A DNA stretch of 49,496 nt from Methanothermobacter sp049720995 (GCF_049720995.1 NZ_JBNASF010000012.1:1-49496); one strand, 5' to 3'. Positions 33,797 through 42,541 are shown, counted from the first letter of the stretch. Made by a program: numbers and translations. Notes: a model not told the origin generated them from the sequence alone.

Positions 33797-34641
33797 TATA
33801 TGACCTCCAGGGTCTGCATTATCTTTCTGTGGAGTTCCATGTTTCCTGCCGCGATAAGTGAGGTCCTTGCCTTGACATTCAGGAGACCGTCTATTGATTC
33901 ACCCCTCTCATTTGTCACCACACCACCGGCCTCCTCCACGATCAGCTTGGATGCGGCAATATCAACTATCCTCAGATTCTCCCGGAGGTCCATGAAGGCG
34001 TCATAGGATCCGCTTGCAACGTACGCAAGTTCAAGGGCCACAGAGCCAAGAATGCGCATGCGGCGGATCACCCTGCAGATGCTATCAACCCTTCTGAATC
34101 TCGTACCGTAGATGAATGCACCCAGTGAGGTCCTATCCAGGGAACTCTGGCTTGATGCACTGATTTTTTTATCATTCAGGAATGCGCCCTGATCCCTTAT
34201 TGCCCAGTAAAGGTCGCCTGTTGCAAAGTTCTTCACGAAACCCATAAGGACATTGTTGAGGGAGGGCAGGTCACCTCCAGGGATATATTCTGCAACAGCC
34301 ACTGAGATACCGTAGAATGGTATGTTCCTTATTGCGTTGCTTGTACCATCAAGGGGGTCCACAACGAAGATTATTCTGGGTTCATCCGGGGGCTCCTGGT
34401 TTATGTGGAGAATACCGATCTCCTCACTTATTATCGTGACGGGCCGATCTGTGTTCTCAAGCACACCTATGGCCTCATCCTCTGCCACAAGGTCTATGAG
34501 TTTTGTGGGTGTTCCATCAGCCCCCATTTTGATTATCTCCCCGGCATCAGGAGTTCCTACAAGGGGAGCAACAGCCTTTTCAACCTGCTCGGCCATTTTA
34601 ACTGCGATACTCTTCCAGTAGTAGATGTCTGATTCTTCCAT
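33796..34641 (-). CDS. Inositol monophosphatase-family phosphatase, probable NADP phosphatase
   Basis: 281 residues. Mg-dependent phosphatase motifs: 'TIISEEIG' (first metal Glu), 'VVDPLDGTSNAIRNIPFYG' and 'RIVDIAASKLIVEEAGGVV'. Members act on inositol-1-phosphate, fructose-1,6-bisphosphate or NADP. The 1-bp overlap with nadK, and the fusion of these two domains in M. jannaschii MJ0917 (recalled), point to NADP phosphatase activity. ATG start at 34641 with GGTTGA upstream. Confidence 0.9.
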   Translation of the reverse strand: MEESDIYYWKSIAVKMAEQVEKAVAPLVGTPDAGEIIKMGADGTPTKLIDLVAEDEAIGVLENTDRPVTIISEEIGILHINQEPPDEPRIIFVVDPLDGTSNAIRNIPFYGISVAVAEYIPGGDLPSLNNVLMGFVKNFATGDLYWAIRDQGAFLNDKKISASSQSSLDRTSLGAFIYGTRFRRVDSICRVIRRMRILGSVALELAYVASGSYDAFMDLRENLRIVDIAASKLIVEEAGGVVTNERGESIDGLLNVKARTSLIAAGNMELHRKIMQTLEVI

Positions 34642-34659
34642 TCAACCCCCTTCCTGACT

Positions 34660-35103
34660 TCAGTCAAGGTATATGAGCGCTGATACAGCAGCCCCACAGT
34701 CTTCAACAACATGGTTTGTTTCTTCTACTATTAATTCATTTATTTCAAGTCCCCTCACAGACATCATGTATCTGACCATTGAGATGGCCTCTTCCCTCAC
34801 ATCCTCGGGTTTCCTGTTAACCCCAGAGTTCTCAACGACACATCCAAACTCATCTGAAGTTGCAGCTGCTATGGCAGCTGATATGAGGTCACCGGGGGTA
34901 TCTGATATTTTATATGAGAGCACACAGTTCACCATGGATCCGGGTTCAAGGGGTGGAAGTTCAACTATCTCCGCGCCCCTCGGGAGTATGCTTGAAACCT
35001 TTATGAGGTTCACATCACCGATTCCAGCTTCAAGGAGGGCATTGTCAAAGGCGTTGAGTCTGGTGGGTCCTTCAGAGCTACCTGATGTTATAGCAACCTT
35101 CAT
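34660..35103 (-). CDS. pdaD: Pyruvoyl-dependent arginine decarboxylase
   Basis: 147 residues from ATG 35103; a GTG at 35112 would add three. It converts arginine to agmatine. The chain cleaves itself between S37 and S38 in 'LIKVSSILPRGAEIV', forming a pyruvoyl group on the new N-terminus. Other family text: 'TRLNAFDNALLEAGIG', 'PPLEPGSMVNCVLSY'. The catalytic Glu region is 'DVREEAISMVRYMM'. Divergent from the eIF5A gene with an overlapping promoter. Confidence 0.93.
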   Translation of the reverse strand: MKVAITSGSSEGPTRLNAFDNALLEAGIGDVNLIKVSSILPRGAEIVELPPLEPGSMVNCVLSYKISDTPGDLISAAIAAATSDEFGCVVENSGVNRKPEDVREEAISMVRYMMSVRGLEINELIVEETNHVVEDCGAAVSALIYLD

Positions 35104-35158
35104 TTCAATCACTTCTTATCAGATTCAATTACAACCACATAATTCGGGGTACTGATTC

Positions 35159-35166
35159 CTATAAAG
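35159..35166 (-). promoter_or_regulatory. Box A for pdaD
   Basis: Minus-strand CTTTATAG, 56 bp upstream of ATG 35103. It lies 2 bp from the eIF5A box A on the other strand, and the two together form a near palindrome (TATAAAGCTTTTATA). Confidence 0.5.
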
Positions 35167-35168
35167 CT

Positions 35169-35176
35169 TTTATATA
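35169..35176 (+). promoter_or_regulatory. Box A for eIF5A
   Basis: Perfect TTTATATA preceded by AAAGC (BRE-like). Predicted start near 35200; ribosome site AGGAGGT just before the ATG at 35241. Confidence 0.7.
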
Positions 35177-35240
35177 TGTGCACCAGATTAATAGATATAG
35201 ATCTGTCTCATATCACTCATTCTAACAGGAGGTAAGATTA

Positions 35241-35633
35241 ATGTCAAAGAAAGTGGTTGAAGTTAAGACACTTAAGGTTGGAAAGTACGTGATCATTGAT
35301 GGTGAGGCATCAAAGATTACAAATATCTCAACGTCATCTCCGGGCAAGCATGGATCAGCGAAGGCCCGTGTTGAGGCTGTTGGGATCTTTGACAACCAGA
35401 AGAGAAGCTTTGTAAAGCCTGTTGACTCAAAGGTTGACATACCCATAATCGACAAGAGGACAGCCCAGGTCCTTGCCATAATGGGAGGAGACGTCCAGCT
35501 GATGGACCTTGAAACCTATGAGACCTTTGAAACACCCATACCTGATGAACTGAGCGATCAGCTGGTTGAGGGTGTTGAGGTGGAGTACATAGAGGCCCTC
35601 GGCCAGAGGAAACTCATGAGGATCAAGGGATAA
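35241..35633 (+). CDS. eif5a: Translation factor aIF5A
   Basis: 130 residues. It helps ribosomes pass poly-proline and other stalling motifs. The modified lysine is K36 in 'STSSPGKHGSAKAR', where deoxyhypusine or hypusine is built from a polyamine. An SH3-like N-terminal half and an OB fold ('VQLMDLETYETFETPIPDEL') follow. Strong AGGAGGT site. Flanked by arginine decarboxylase and agmatinase genes, which supply putrescine. Confidence 0.95.
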   Translation: MSKKVVEVKTLKVGKYVIIDGEASKITNISTSSPGKHGSAKARVEAVGIFDNQKRSFVKPVDSKVDIPIIDKRTAQVLAIMGGDVQLMDLETYETFETPIPDELSDQLVEGVEVEYIEALGQRKLMRIKG

Positions 35634-35647
35634 CCCCAAAAAACTCC

Positions 35648-35653
35648 TTTTTT
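35648..35653 (+). terminator. T6 tract after eIF5A
   Basis: Six T residues 15 bp after the eIF5A stop codon, a possible (partial) terminator; the agmatinase gene starts 32 bp further on, so some read-through is likely. Confidence 0.35.
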
Positions 35654-35684
35654 CCAGTCTGATAAAATCAGGTTTTTGATCTGA

Positions 35685-36548
35685 ATGCTTTTACATACAG
35701 AAGACCCCCTAAAATTTGCTTTTTCAACAACGGACCCTGAGAGGATATCTGAACTTTCATTTGGAATACTGGGTGTGCCCTTTGATTCCACAACCACCTA
35801 TGTTCCCGGGACACGTTTCGGCCCCCTGGCTGTTAGGGAGGCATCCTACAGCTTTGAATCCTATAACCTCAGGTTTTCAGGGAAGCCCGGTGTTAAATGC
35901 TTCGACTTCGGTGACGTGGACGTGGTGCCGGGTAGTTTCCAGAGAACCGCAGAGTTCATAGGTGACTCCATCGGTGGGGTTCTGGATCTGGACCTCAAAC
36001 CCATCACCCTGGGTGGTGAACACACTGTGACACTCCCTGTGGTCGAGGAACTCACATCCCGCGACAGGGCTCCCCTGGTTATCCACCTCGATGCTCACAT
36101 GGATATGGCGGATCGCTATGCGGGCGAGAGGTACTCCCATGCAACCGTCATGAGGCGTGTTCATGAACTCGGGGCGGATGTCATACAGATTGGGGTTCGC
36201 TCAGCATCAGCCGAGGAGGCCGAATTTGTAATGGAGAACGATATAAGATGCATAATGGCCCATGAGGTAATGCAGAACCCTGAGACTGTAGCTGAAGCCC
36301 TACGGGGTATCAGGGGCCCTGTATACATCTCGGTTGACATGGATGTACTTGACCCGGCATATGCACCATCCGTTGGTAACCCCACACCCTGCGGTCTCAC
36401 GCCATGGGTTCTCGAGGACATGGCTGAGGTTCTCTCCCGGAAGGATGTGATTGGTTTTGATGTGGTGGAGGTGTCATCAACCGGCTTTGGGGATCAGACA
36501 TCTGTGAATGCGGCCAAGATCATCTATGACCTTCTGACACTTTTATAA
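35685..36548 (+). CDS. speB: Agmatinase (ureohydrolase)
   Basis: 287 residues. It splits agmatine into putrescine and urea. The Mn-binding residues are in 'TLGGEHTVTLP', 'LVIHLDAHMDMAD', 'YSHATVMRRV' and 'ISVDMDVLDPAYAPSVG', with Glu in 'DVVEVSSTG'. ATG 35685 is 51 bp after the eIF5A stop. I see no strong ribosome site; a short leader or read-through is possible. With pdaD it completes arginine to putrescine. Confidence 0.93.
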   Translation: MLLHTEDPLKFAFSTTDPERISELSFGILGVPFDSTTTYVPGTRFGPLAVREASYSFESYNLRFSGKPGVKCFDFGDVDVVPGSFQRTAEFIGDSIGGVLDLDLKPITLGGEHTVTLPVVEELTSRDRAPLVIHLDAHMDMADRYAGERYSHATVMRRVHELGADVIQIGVRSASAEEAEFVMENDIRCIMAHEVMQNPETVAEALRGIRGPVYISVDMDVLDPAYAPSVGNPTPCGLTPWVLEDMAEVLSRKDVIGFDVVEVSSTGFGDQTSVNAAKIIYDLLTLL

Positions 36549-36596
36549 TTCCTTAAAACATCTGAAAGCCCTGGTTCCCTTTCTGATCCAGCAGAT

Positions 36597-36604
36597 TTTA
36601 TATA
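36597..36604 (+). promoter_or_regulatory. Box A that fixes the start of the next gene
   Basis: TTTATATA predicts transcription from about 36628. The in-frame TTG at 36607 would then lie outside the mRNA, which supports ATG 36649 as the real start. Confidence 0.6.
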
Positions 36605-36648
36605 CTTTGTTGGCCAACCATTTAATTATCAATCCCGGTGGTGTTTAT

Positions 36649-37884
36649 ATGAATACTCGAGAGGTGGAACTCAGGGGTCACATAATTGACAGTCTCATAC
36701 TCCCCAGGGCCCTTGATATAATAATGGATATGGGCGGGGATTTCCAGATACTTGAAATTGAAATAGGAAAGAGAAAATCTGATCCAAGCCATGCAAGGAT
36801 ACTTGTGGAGGCGGATACACCATCACTCCTCAACCAGATCCTGGATGAACTGAGCGAGATAGGGGCATCCATAGCAGAGATAAGTGAGGTTGAGCTGAAA
36901 AGGGCCCCGATGGACAGGGTTCTCCCTGATGACTTCTACTCCACAACCAACCATCAGACCTTCATTTACCATGGAGGCGAATGGCTGGAGGTTGAGGGGA
37001 TAGAGATGGACTGCATGATCGTCGTTGACCCTGAAACAAAAACTGCCCGGTGCAAACCAATCAGGGATATAAGGGAGGGTGACCTGGTGGTTGTTGGAAG
37101 AGAGGGCATAAAGGTGGTGCCGCCTGAGAGACCCAGGGGAAAGCAGGGAGTATTTGAATTCATGGGCAGCGATGTTTCAAGTGAAAAACCCCTTGTGACC
37201 ACCATAAAGAAGATAGCCTCTGAGATAACCGATATCAAAAGGAGAGGGGGTAAGATAGGCCTTGTTGGCGGCCCGGCGATTGTGCACACGGGTTCGGCAC
37301 CGGTGATTGCAGAGATGATACGGCGGGGTTTTATAGATGTGCTCTTTGCAGGTAATGCCCTCGCCACACATGATATAGAGTCAGCCCTGTACGGCACCTC
37401 ACTTGGGGTTAACCTTGAGAGGGGTGAGGCCGTAAGCAGGGGTCACAGGCACCATATCAACGCAATAAACCAGATAAACCGTGCAGGTTCAATAAGGGAT
37501 GCAGTGGAGAAGGGGGTCCTCAGGTCGGGGATAATGTATGAGTGCATAAAGAATAATGTGCCATTTGTCCTTGCAGGTTCAATAAGGGACGACGGACCAC
37601 TTCCCGACGTCATAACCGATGTCATGGAGGCCCAGAATGAGATGAGGAAGTACGTGCAGGACCTTGATATGGTCATAATGATAGCCACCATGCTCCACTC
37701 AATAGCCACCGGCAACATACTCCCATCACGTGTTAAGACGATATGTGTTGATATAAACCCGGCAACCGTAACGAAGCTCTCTGACAGGGGCAGTTCACAG
37801 GCTGTGAGCGTGGTTACAGATGTTGGTGCGTTCATCCCGATACTCCTCCATGAACTCAAAAAGATGAACAACCTGGAGTATTAG
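36649..37884 (+). CDS. Archaeal ornithine cyclodeaminase-type protein (TIGR00300, LOR/SDH domain)
   Basis: 411 residues from ATG 36649 (GGTGGT upstream). The N-terminal about 100 residues match the LOR/SDH regulatory-like domain ('VELRGHIIDSLILPRALDII'); the C-terminal half has an NAD-binding type core: 'GKIGLVGGPAIVHTGSAPVI', 'FAGNALATHDIESALYG', 'ADGR'-like 'VFAGN', 'CVDINPATVTKLSDRG'. Methanococcus homologues make proline from ornithine. Next to arginine-using genes, this fits an arginine/ornithine link. Ends where the adenine deaminase gene begins. Confidence 0.86.
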   Translation: MNTREVELRGHIIDSLILPRALDIIMDMGGDFQILEIEIGKRKSDPSHARILVEADTPSLLNQILDELSEIGASIAEISEVELKRAPMDRVLPDDFYSTTNHQTFIYHGGEWLEVEGIEMDCMIVVDPETKTARCKPIRDIREGDLVVVGREGIKVVPPERPRGKQGVFEFMGSDVSSEKPLVTTIKKIASEITDIKRRGGKIGLVGGPAIVHTGSAPVIAEMIRRGFIDVLFAGNALATHDIESALYGTSLGVNLERGEAVSRGHRHHINAINQINRAGSIRDAVEKGVLRSGIMYECIKNNVPFVLAGSIRDDGPLPDVITDVMEAQNEMRKYVQDLDMVIMIATMLHSIATGNILPSRVKTICVDINPATVTKLSDRGSSQAVSVVTDVGAFIPILLHELKKMNNLEY

Positions 37885-39498
37885 ATGATAAGGGGAAACA
37901 TCCTCAACGTCTTCACAGGGGACATATACCCTGCTGAGGTTGAAGTTTCCGGTGGCGTGATAACAGGTGTCCGGAGGGTGAAGGGGAACTTCACGGATGT
38001 AATCCTCCCGGGGTTTGTGGATGCCCATGTCCACATCGAAAGCTCAATGCTCACCCCATCATCATTTGCAGCTGCGGCAGTCCCCCACGGTACCACCGCT
38101 GCTGTTTCTGATCCACACGAGATAGCCAATGTTATGGGTGTTGACGGTGTTGAGTTCATGCTGGAGGATGCGTCACACACGCCCCTAAAATTTTACTTCA
38201 CGGCACCATCCTGCGTACCTGCAACACCCTTTGAGACATCAGGTGCAGAGCTCTCGGCCAGGGAGATAGAGGATCTCCTTTCAAGGGAATCTGTGGTCGC
38301 ACTGGGTGAAATGATGAACTTCCCTGGTGTGATATCCGGTGATTTGGATGTAATGGAGAAGATATATGCTGCAAGGAAACTCAACAAGCCGGTGGACGGC
38401 CACGCCCCCCTCCTATCAGGTGATGAACTGTGTAAATACATAGGGGCCGGTATATCCACAGAACACGAATGCGTGAGCCCTGATGAGGCCCTTGAGAAGA
38501 GGGAACTTGGAATGAAGATAATGGCCCGTGAGGGTTCCAGTGCAAGGAACCTCAGGGACCTTGCAGCCGTCGACTGTGACTTCCTGGTATCAGATGATAT
38601 CCACCCAGCAGACCTCCTGGAGGGACACATGGACAGGATACTCCGGAGGGCTGTTGAATACGGTGTTGACCCTGTTAAAGCCGTTCAGATGGTCACCGTG
38701 AACCCTGCAGATCACTACAACCTCGACACAGGGGCCATAGCACCTGGAAGGGCAGCAGACATGGTGGTTGTTGATAACCTCAGGGACTTCAATGTTAGGA
38801 GTGTCTACATTGATGGAAGGCTCGTTGCAGAGAATGGAAGGTATCTGGGGGCCCCCAGAACCAGCCGCAGGAGGATGAACCGCCTTCATATCGTTGATTT
38901 CACTGCAGAGGATCTTGAGGTGATATCAGAGGGGGATGAGGTCACTGTGAGGATCATCCAGGTATTCGATGGCCAGATAGTGACCGGGGAGCTGCAGAAA
39001 AGACTTGAGGTGAATGATGGCCGTGTAACCCCTGACCCATCAATGGATGTACTTAAGGTATCTGTTATAGATCGTTATGGTAAGGGGAACATCTCCAATG
39101 GATTCGTTCATGGCTTTGGACTTAAGGAGGGGGCCATTGCATCAACGGTGGCCCATGACTCACACAATGTCATCGCAGTGGGTCTTGATTCAGGGCTCAT
39201 GAAAAGGGCAGTCGATATCCTCAAAAAAACAGGCGGGGGCCTTGTGGCTGTTTCAGATGATGATCAGAGGATCCTTGAACTCCCGGTTGCAGGTTTAATG
39301 TCAGATGGGGATGCAGGAAAGGTGGCATCCATGATGGAGGACCTCAACGATTTTGTGGGTGATCTTGGCTGCACTCTCAGTGCCCCATTCATGACGATGT
39401 CTTTCCTCTCACTTCTGGTTATCCCTGAATTGAAAATAGGTGATAGAGGACTTTTCAGTGTGGATGAATTTCAGTTCGTAGACGTGATTGTCGGGTGA
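37885..39498 (+). CDS. ade: Adenine deaminase
   Basis: 537 residues. It turns adenine into hypoxanthine for purine salvage. Amidohydrolase metal motif 'VDAHVHIESSMLTPSSFA', then 'TTAAVSDPHEIANVMG', 'DGHAPLLSG' and the Asp in 'VSDDIHPADLL'; the C-terminal family domain has 'GNISNGFVHGFGLKEGAIAS' and 'AHDSHNVIAVG'. ATG follows the previous TAG directly (37884/37885), so the two are one operon. Confidence 0.95.
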   Translation: MIRGNILNVFTGDIYPAEVEVSGGVITGVRRVKGNFTDVILPGFVDAHVHIESSMLTPSSFAAAAVPHGTTAAVSDPHEIANVMGVDGVEFMLEDASHTPLKFYFTAPSCVPATPFETSGAELSAREIEDLLSRESVVALGEMMNFPGVISGDLDVMEKIYAARKLNKPVDGHAPLLSGDELCKYIGAGISTEHECVSPDEALEKRELGMKIMAREGSSARNLRDLAAVDCDFLVSDDIHPADLLEGHMDRILRRAVEYGVDPVKAVQMVTVNPADHYNLDTGAIAPGRAADMVVVDNLRDFNVRSVYIDGRLVAENGRYLGAPRTSRRRMNRLHIVDFTAEDLEVISEGDEVTVRIIQVFDGQIVTGELQKRLEVNDGRVTPDPSMDVLKVSVIDRYGKGNISNGFVHGFGLKEGAIASTVAHDSHNVIAVGLDSGLMKRAVDILKKTGGGLVAVSDDDQRILELPVAGLMSDGDAGKVASMMEDLNDFVGDLGCTLSAPFMTMSFLSLLVIPELKIGDRGLFSVDEFQFVDVIVG

Positions 39499-39550
39499 TG
39501 ATGGGTTTTTCTGGATTTATTCAGGTTTATGATGACTTAGATCCATTCAG

Positions 39551-39680
39551 GTTCCCTTATTATCCTGATGTGTTCCAGTTGATGGTCACTTAAAACCCTT
39601 CGACTCAAGTTCCCTTATTATCCTGATGTGTTCCAGTTGATGGTCACTTAAAACCCTTCGACTCAAGTTCCCTTATTATC
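39551..39680. repeat. 58-bp tandem repeat at the 3' end of the DUF447 gene (2.2 copies)
   Basis: Units 39551-39608 and 39609-39666 are identical, followed by a 14-bp partial copy 39667-39680. The second unit covers the last codons and stop of the DUF447 gene (stop 39644-39646); the first copy lies downstream and repeats that coding end. Confidence 0.95.
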
Positions 39681-40327
39681 ATTTTCATGGCCTCCCGTTC
39701 ACGGGGTCCCCCAACCTTCCTTGCGACCCTGTTCATTTCCCTGATCCGGTCCATCAGGTCGTGGGGGTCCATGAAGCCGGCCCGGGTGTAATTTATGAGG
39801 GACTCTATAACAGCGTATATTCCCCTGTTGAGGACCATCCTGAAATCTTCACCCCTTAGAATCTCCTTGATCCCGGCATTCACGATGTGGATTTCTGTTT
39901 CACCGTAACTGTCGGTCCTCACAACCTTCTTAACGGATTCAACCTCTGCGGTGAAGAATGCATCGGCTCCCCGGAGGTGAAGGTACCCTCTGTGGGATGA
40001 GAACATCTCATGCCCCAGCTCACCAAGGGTGGCCTCGGTGAATATGAGGGGATCCAGGGTCACGTTCACAGTGAATATCCTGTTTCCGAGTATGTTCTCA
40101 AGGGTGTGGGTTCCAGGATACAGGTAGAGGGTCACACTCCTCTCACCGGTGCAGAGGACTCCGATGGGGGCAGCATTTCCCCCCATTGATTCATCCCATG
40201 ATACAACTATGGTCTCATATAGCTGTCCAGGGACCATATCAAGGACCCTGAGACTGGATTCGGCGGTGTACCCTGTGCCCTCGGATGACACCCCATCTTC
40301 ATGTTTTCTCTTCAAATCGATACCCAT
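39644..40327 (-). CDS. DUF447 family protein
   Basis: 227 residues from ATG 40327, which overlaps the stop of the DUF2124 gene (TGATG); GTG 40330 is an alternative. The first about 130 residues look like the flavin-reductase-type split barrel seen in DUF447 structures: 'YETIVVSWDESMGGNAAPIGVL', shortened here, then 'TLYLYPGTHTLENI', 'GNRIFTVNVTLDPLIFTEAT'. An FMN-binding role is plausible; activity unknown. Its 3' end is part of the 58-bp repeat. Confidence 0.82.
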   Translation of the reverse strand: MGIDLKRKHEDGVSSEGTGYTAESSLRVLDMVPGQLYETIVVSWDESMGGNAAPIGVLCTGERSVTLYLYPGTHTLENILGNRIFTVNVTLDPLIFTEATLGELGHEMFSSHRGYLHLRGADAFFTAEVESVKKVVRTDSYGETEIHIVNAGIKEILRGEDFRMVLNRGIYAVIESLINYTRAGFMDPHDLMDRIREMNRVARKVGGPREREAMKMIIRELESKGFK

Positions 40328-40788
40328 CACCTTCTGAGGACGAAACCCTCTATATCTGCGTTTATGACACAGTCAAAGTCCAGTAGGTCGTACCATCCGG
40401 CCCTTGCAAACATGTCCATGTAGCATACTCCCATGAGCATTCCTCCCTCAGCAAGGGCATCATCAGCGAGCCTTTTAACATCCTCAATGTCTGATCCGAT
40501 ACCTGGCATTGAGAGCCCCCCAAGCAGCACCAGGACATCAACCTTTTCAGATTTCATTTCACCAAGCTCAACACCGTACTCTGTTAATTTCAGTGCTCTT
40601 GCCCTTTCAAAGTCTGTATTGGGTATGAATATGTTATCCTTGTCCCTTGAGGCATATGCAAATAGCTGGGCAAAGGGTGTGCAGACTCCTGGTACACCTG
40701 CAAAGCCTATCCTATCAGCATCCTTAACAGCCTCCCGGAATACACCGAGATGTTCCTTTATACCCCTGAATTCCTTCACCTTCTTCAT
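40327..40788 (-). CDS. DUF2124 family protein
   Basis: 153 residues, Rossmann-like fold expected. Patterns: 'ADRIGFAGVPGVCTPFAQLFAY', split as 'RIGFAGVPGVCTPFAQLF', 'DVLVLLGGLSMPGIG', 'EGGMLMGVCYMDMFARAGW', 'FDCVINADIEGFVLRR'. The family is limited to methanogens and unknown in function. ATG 40788 with GAGGTG upstream. Overlaps the DUF447 gene, so the two proteins may act together. Confidence 0.82.
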   Translation of the reverse strand: MKKVKEFRGIKEHLGVFREAVKDADRIGFAGVPGVCTPFAQLFAYASRDKDNIFIPNTDFERARALKLTEYGVELGEMKSEKVDVLVLLGGLSMPGIGSDIEDVKRLADDALAEGGMLMGVCYMDMFARAGWYDLLDFDCVINADIEGFVLRR

Positions 40789-40869
40789 ACTGACACCTCA
40801 AAACTTATACTTATAAATTAATGGTCTGCCTATAACTATTTTACTGGAATATTCTCTTTGAGTGATATC

Positions 40870-41427
40870 ATGGAAATAGAGAACGTTAAGCTTGCCCTTG
40901 ATATGCTATCATCCTCGGAATGCTTCGGGATTCTCATACCCGAGGTGAGGTCAAACCTTGTAATGGCAAGGGAAAACCCCCGTGGTATTGAGGATGTTGT
41001 GGCGGTACCCGGCAGAATCACAGAGTTTCGCGGGAGGGCCTTCGCATGCAGGGAACCTGAATTCGGGGCATCGTCCCACATGGCACGCTTCATAATAGCC
41101 CTCAACAGGCACTTTCCCTGGAAGAGAAGCGCACTTAATATTAAATTTGATGAGAGCATAATTGATATCTGTGATGACCATGGAATGGTGGTCTCATCAT
41201 ATGACCGTAGCCGGGAACCACCAGCTGTGCGGGAGATCGAGGGTGGCACCATACCCTGGGGTGTTGAGGAGGCCATAGGAAACTCAGAATCACCCCCCGA
41301 TGTCATATACCACAGGGGTGCATGGGGTAAGGAGCCGATGGTCGTCCTCACTGGAGAAAATGCCGTTGAAGTTGCAGAGGCGGCCCTTGGAATAGCAGAG
41401 GATTATGAAAAACTTTTGGGGAGATGA
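40870..41427 (+). CDS. Stand-alone ThiN-domain protein (thiamine-phosphate synthase family)
   Basis: 185 residues from ATG 40870; a TTG at 40858 is upstream of the GAGTGATAT site and less likely. ThiN marks: 'IPEVRSNLVMARENPRGIEDVVAVPGRI' in pieces ('EVRSNLVMARENPRGI', 'DVVAVPGRITEF'), 'FGASSHMARFIIALN' and 'RSALNIKFDESIID'. ThiN condenses HMP-PP with thiazole phosphate; some ThiN proteins are only sensors of thiamine phosphate. No ThiD domain is fused. Overlap-free, 1 bp before the SIS gene. Confidence 0.85.
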   Translation: MEIENVKLALDMLSSSECFGILIPEVRSNLVMARENPRGIEDVVAVPGRITEFRGRAFACREPEFGASSHMARFIIALNRHFPWKRSALNIKFDESIIDICDDHGMVVSSYDRSREPPAVREIEGGTIPWGVEEAIGNSESPPDVIYHRGAWGKEPMVVLTGENAVEVAEAALGIAEDYEKLLGR

Positions 41428-41428
41428 A

Positions 41429-42433
41429 ATGAAGTACCGGATGTACACAGAGCTCATGGAACAGCCAGGATCACTTAAAAGGACCCTGAAAGCTGAGGGG
41501 GACCGGATGTCCGAGATATCTGATGAGATTGCTGACTGCAGGCGCATATACCTTGTTGGCTGTGGAAGTTCACTGTCCACATGCTACAGTGCAAGGGATG
41601 CAGTTGCAATGAACTATGAGCTTAACATTGATGTCATGACCGGCTATGAATTCTACTACCACAGGAAGATTGAGGAGAGGGACTCTGTGGTTATATTCAC
41701 ATCCCAGTCCGGGGAGACGGCAGATACCCTCGCGGCACTTGGAAGGGCCACTGAACTTGGACTTAAAACTGTTACGATCACAAATGAACCTGAAAGTAAC
41801 ATGGCCTCTGAGTCCCGGAGAACCATAATAACCCGCTGCGACAGGGAGGAGGCCATACTTGGCACCAAGACCTACATGACACAGCTCCTGGCCCTCTACA
41901 GGATATTGTTTGGCATTCACACCGATGAGGTATCCGAGGGTGTGCTCTCAGAACTTGAGGAGCTACCTGATGAGATTGGGAGGCTCCTGAGGGACACCGA
42001 GGATGACTGCAGGGGTCTTGCAGAGGAGCATGCAGGGGAGGATATATTCTACTGTATGGGCAGCGGTCCGAACTATGGACTGGCATACAAGCTTGCCATG
42101 ACCATGCTCATGGAGGGGGCGCTCAAACATGCGTGTCCACTCTATTCTGGTGAATTCAGGCATGGACTCATTGAGAGGGTGGAGAGGGGGGTGCCTGTGA
42201 TATTCCTTGAGTCGGGCTTCCCAGGTGATGAGCTTACAGAGAGGGCCCTGAGGTTCTGTGAGAGTCTTGGAGCCCTTAACATAGTGTTCAGGATGTCTGA
42301 TTACTCTGACCTCAGTCCACTGCTATCACCATTTGTGCTTGCAGTTCCCCTTGAGTGGTTCGTATACTACCTTGCCCACTTCAATGGTGAGGATCCAGGA
42401 AGCACAAGGCACATCGGCAAGGTCAGATACTAA
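41429..42433 (+). CDS. SIS-domain sugar isomerase (GlmS C-terminal type)
   Basis: 334 residues from ATG 41429, which follows GGGGAGATGAA, the end of the ThiN gene. Two SIS domains: 'RIYLVGCGSSLSTCYSARD' and 'DIFYCMGSGPNYGLAYKLA', with 'FTSQSGETADTL' as the phosphosugar loop. It resembles the isomerase half of glucosamine-6-phosphate synthase but has no glutamine amidotransferase domain. It may use ammonia, or act as a ketose/aldose isomerase or deaminase; the reaction is not certain. Confidence 0.85.
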   Translation: MKYRMYTELMEQPGSLKRTLKAEGDRMSEISDEIADCRRIYLVGCGSSLSTCYSARDAVAMNYELNIDVMTGYEFYYHRKIEERDSVVIFTSQSGETADTLAALGRATELGLKTVTITNEPESNMASESRRTIITRCDREEAILGTKTYMTQLLALYRILFGIHTDEVSEGVLSELEELPDEIGRLLRDTEDDCRGLAEEHAGEDIFYCMGSGPNYGLAYKLAMTMLMEGALKHACPLYSGEFRHGLIERVERGVPVIFLESGFPGDELTERALRFCESLGALNIVFRMSDYSDLSPLLSPFVLAVPLEWFVYYLAHFNGEDPGSTRHIGKVRY

Positions 42434-42508
42434 TAGATTTTTCTTTATTCAGGGTACTGGTATGAATCTGTTTTTTAGTTGATGGTGAGATTGGTCTTAG
42501 GCCGGCTG

Positions 42509-42541
42509 GAAACAAAATAAAATAGGTGGTTCATTCCACCT
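42509..42541 (-). terminator. Hairpin terminator of hsp20
   Basis: Minus strand: AGGTGG-AATGAA-CCACCT hairpin across the hsp20 stop codon, followed by a T-rich tract (TATTTTATTTTG). Confidence 0.6.
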
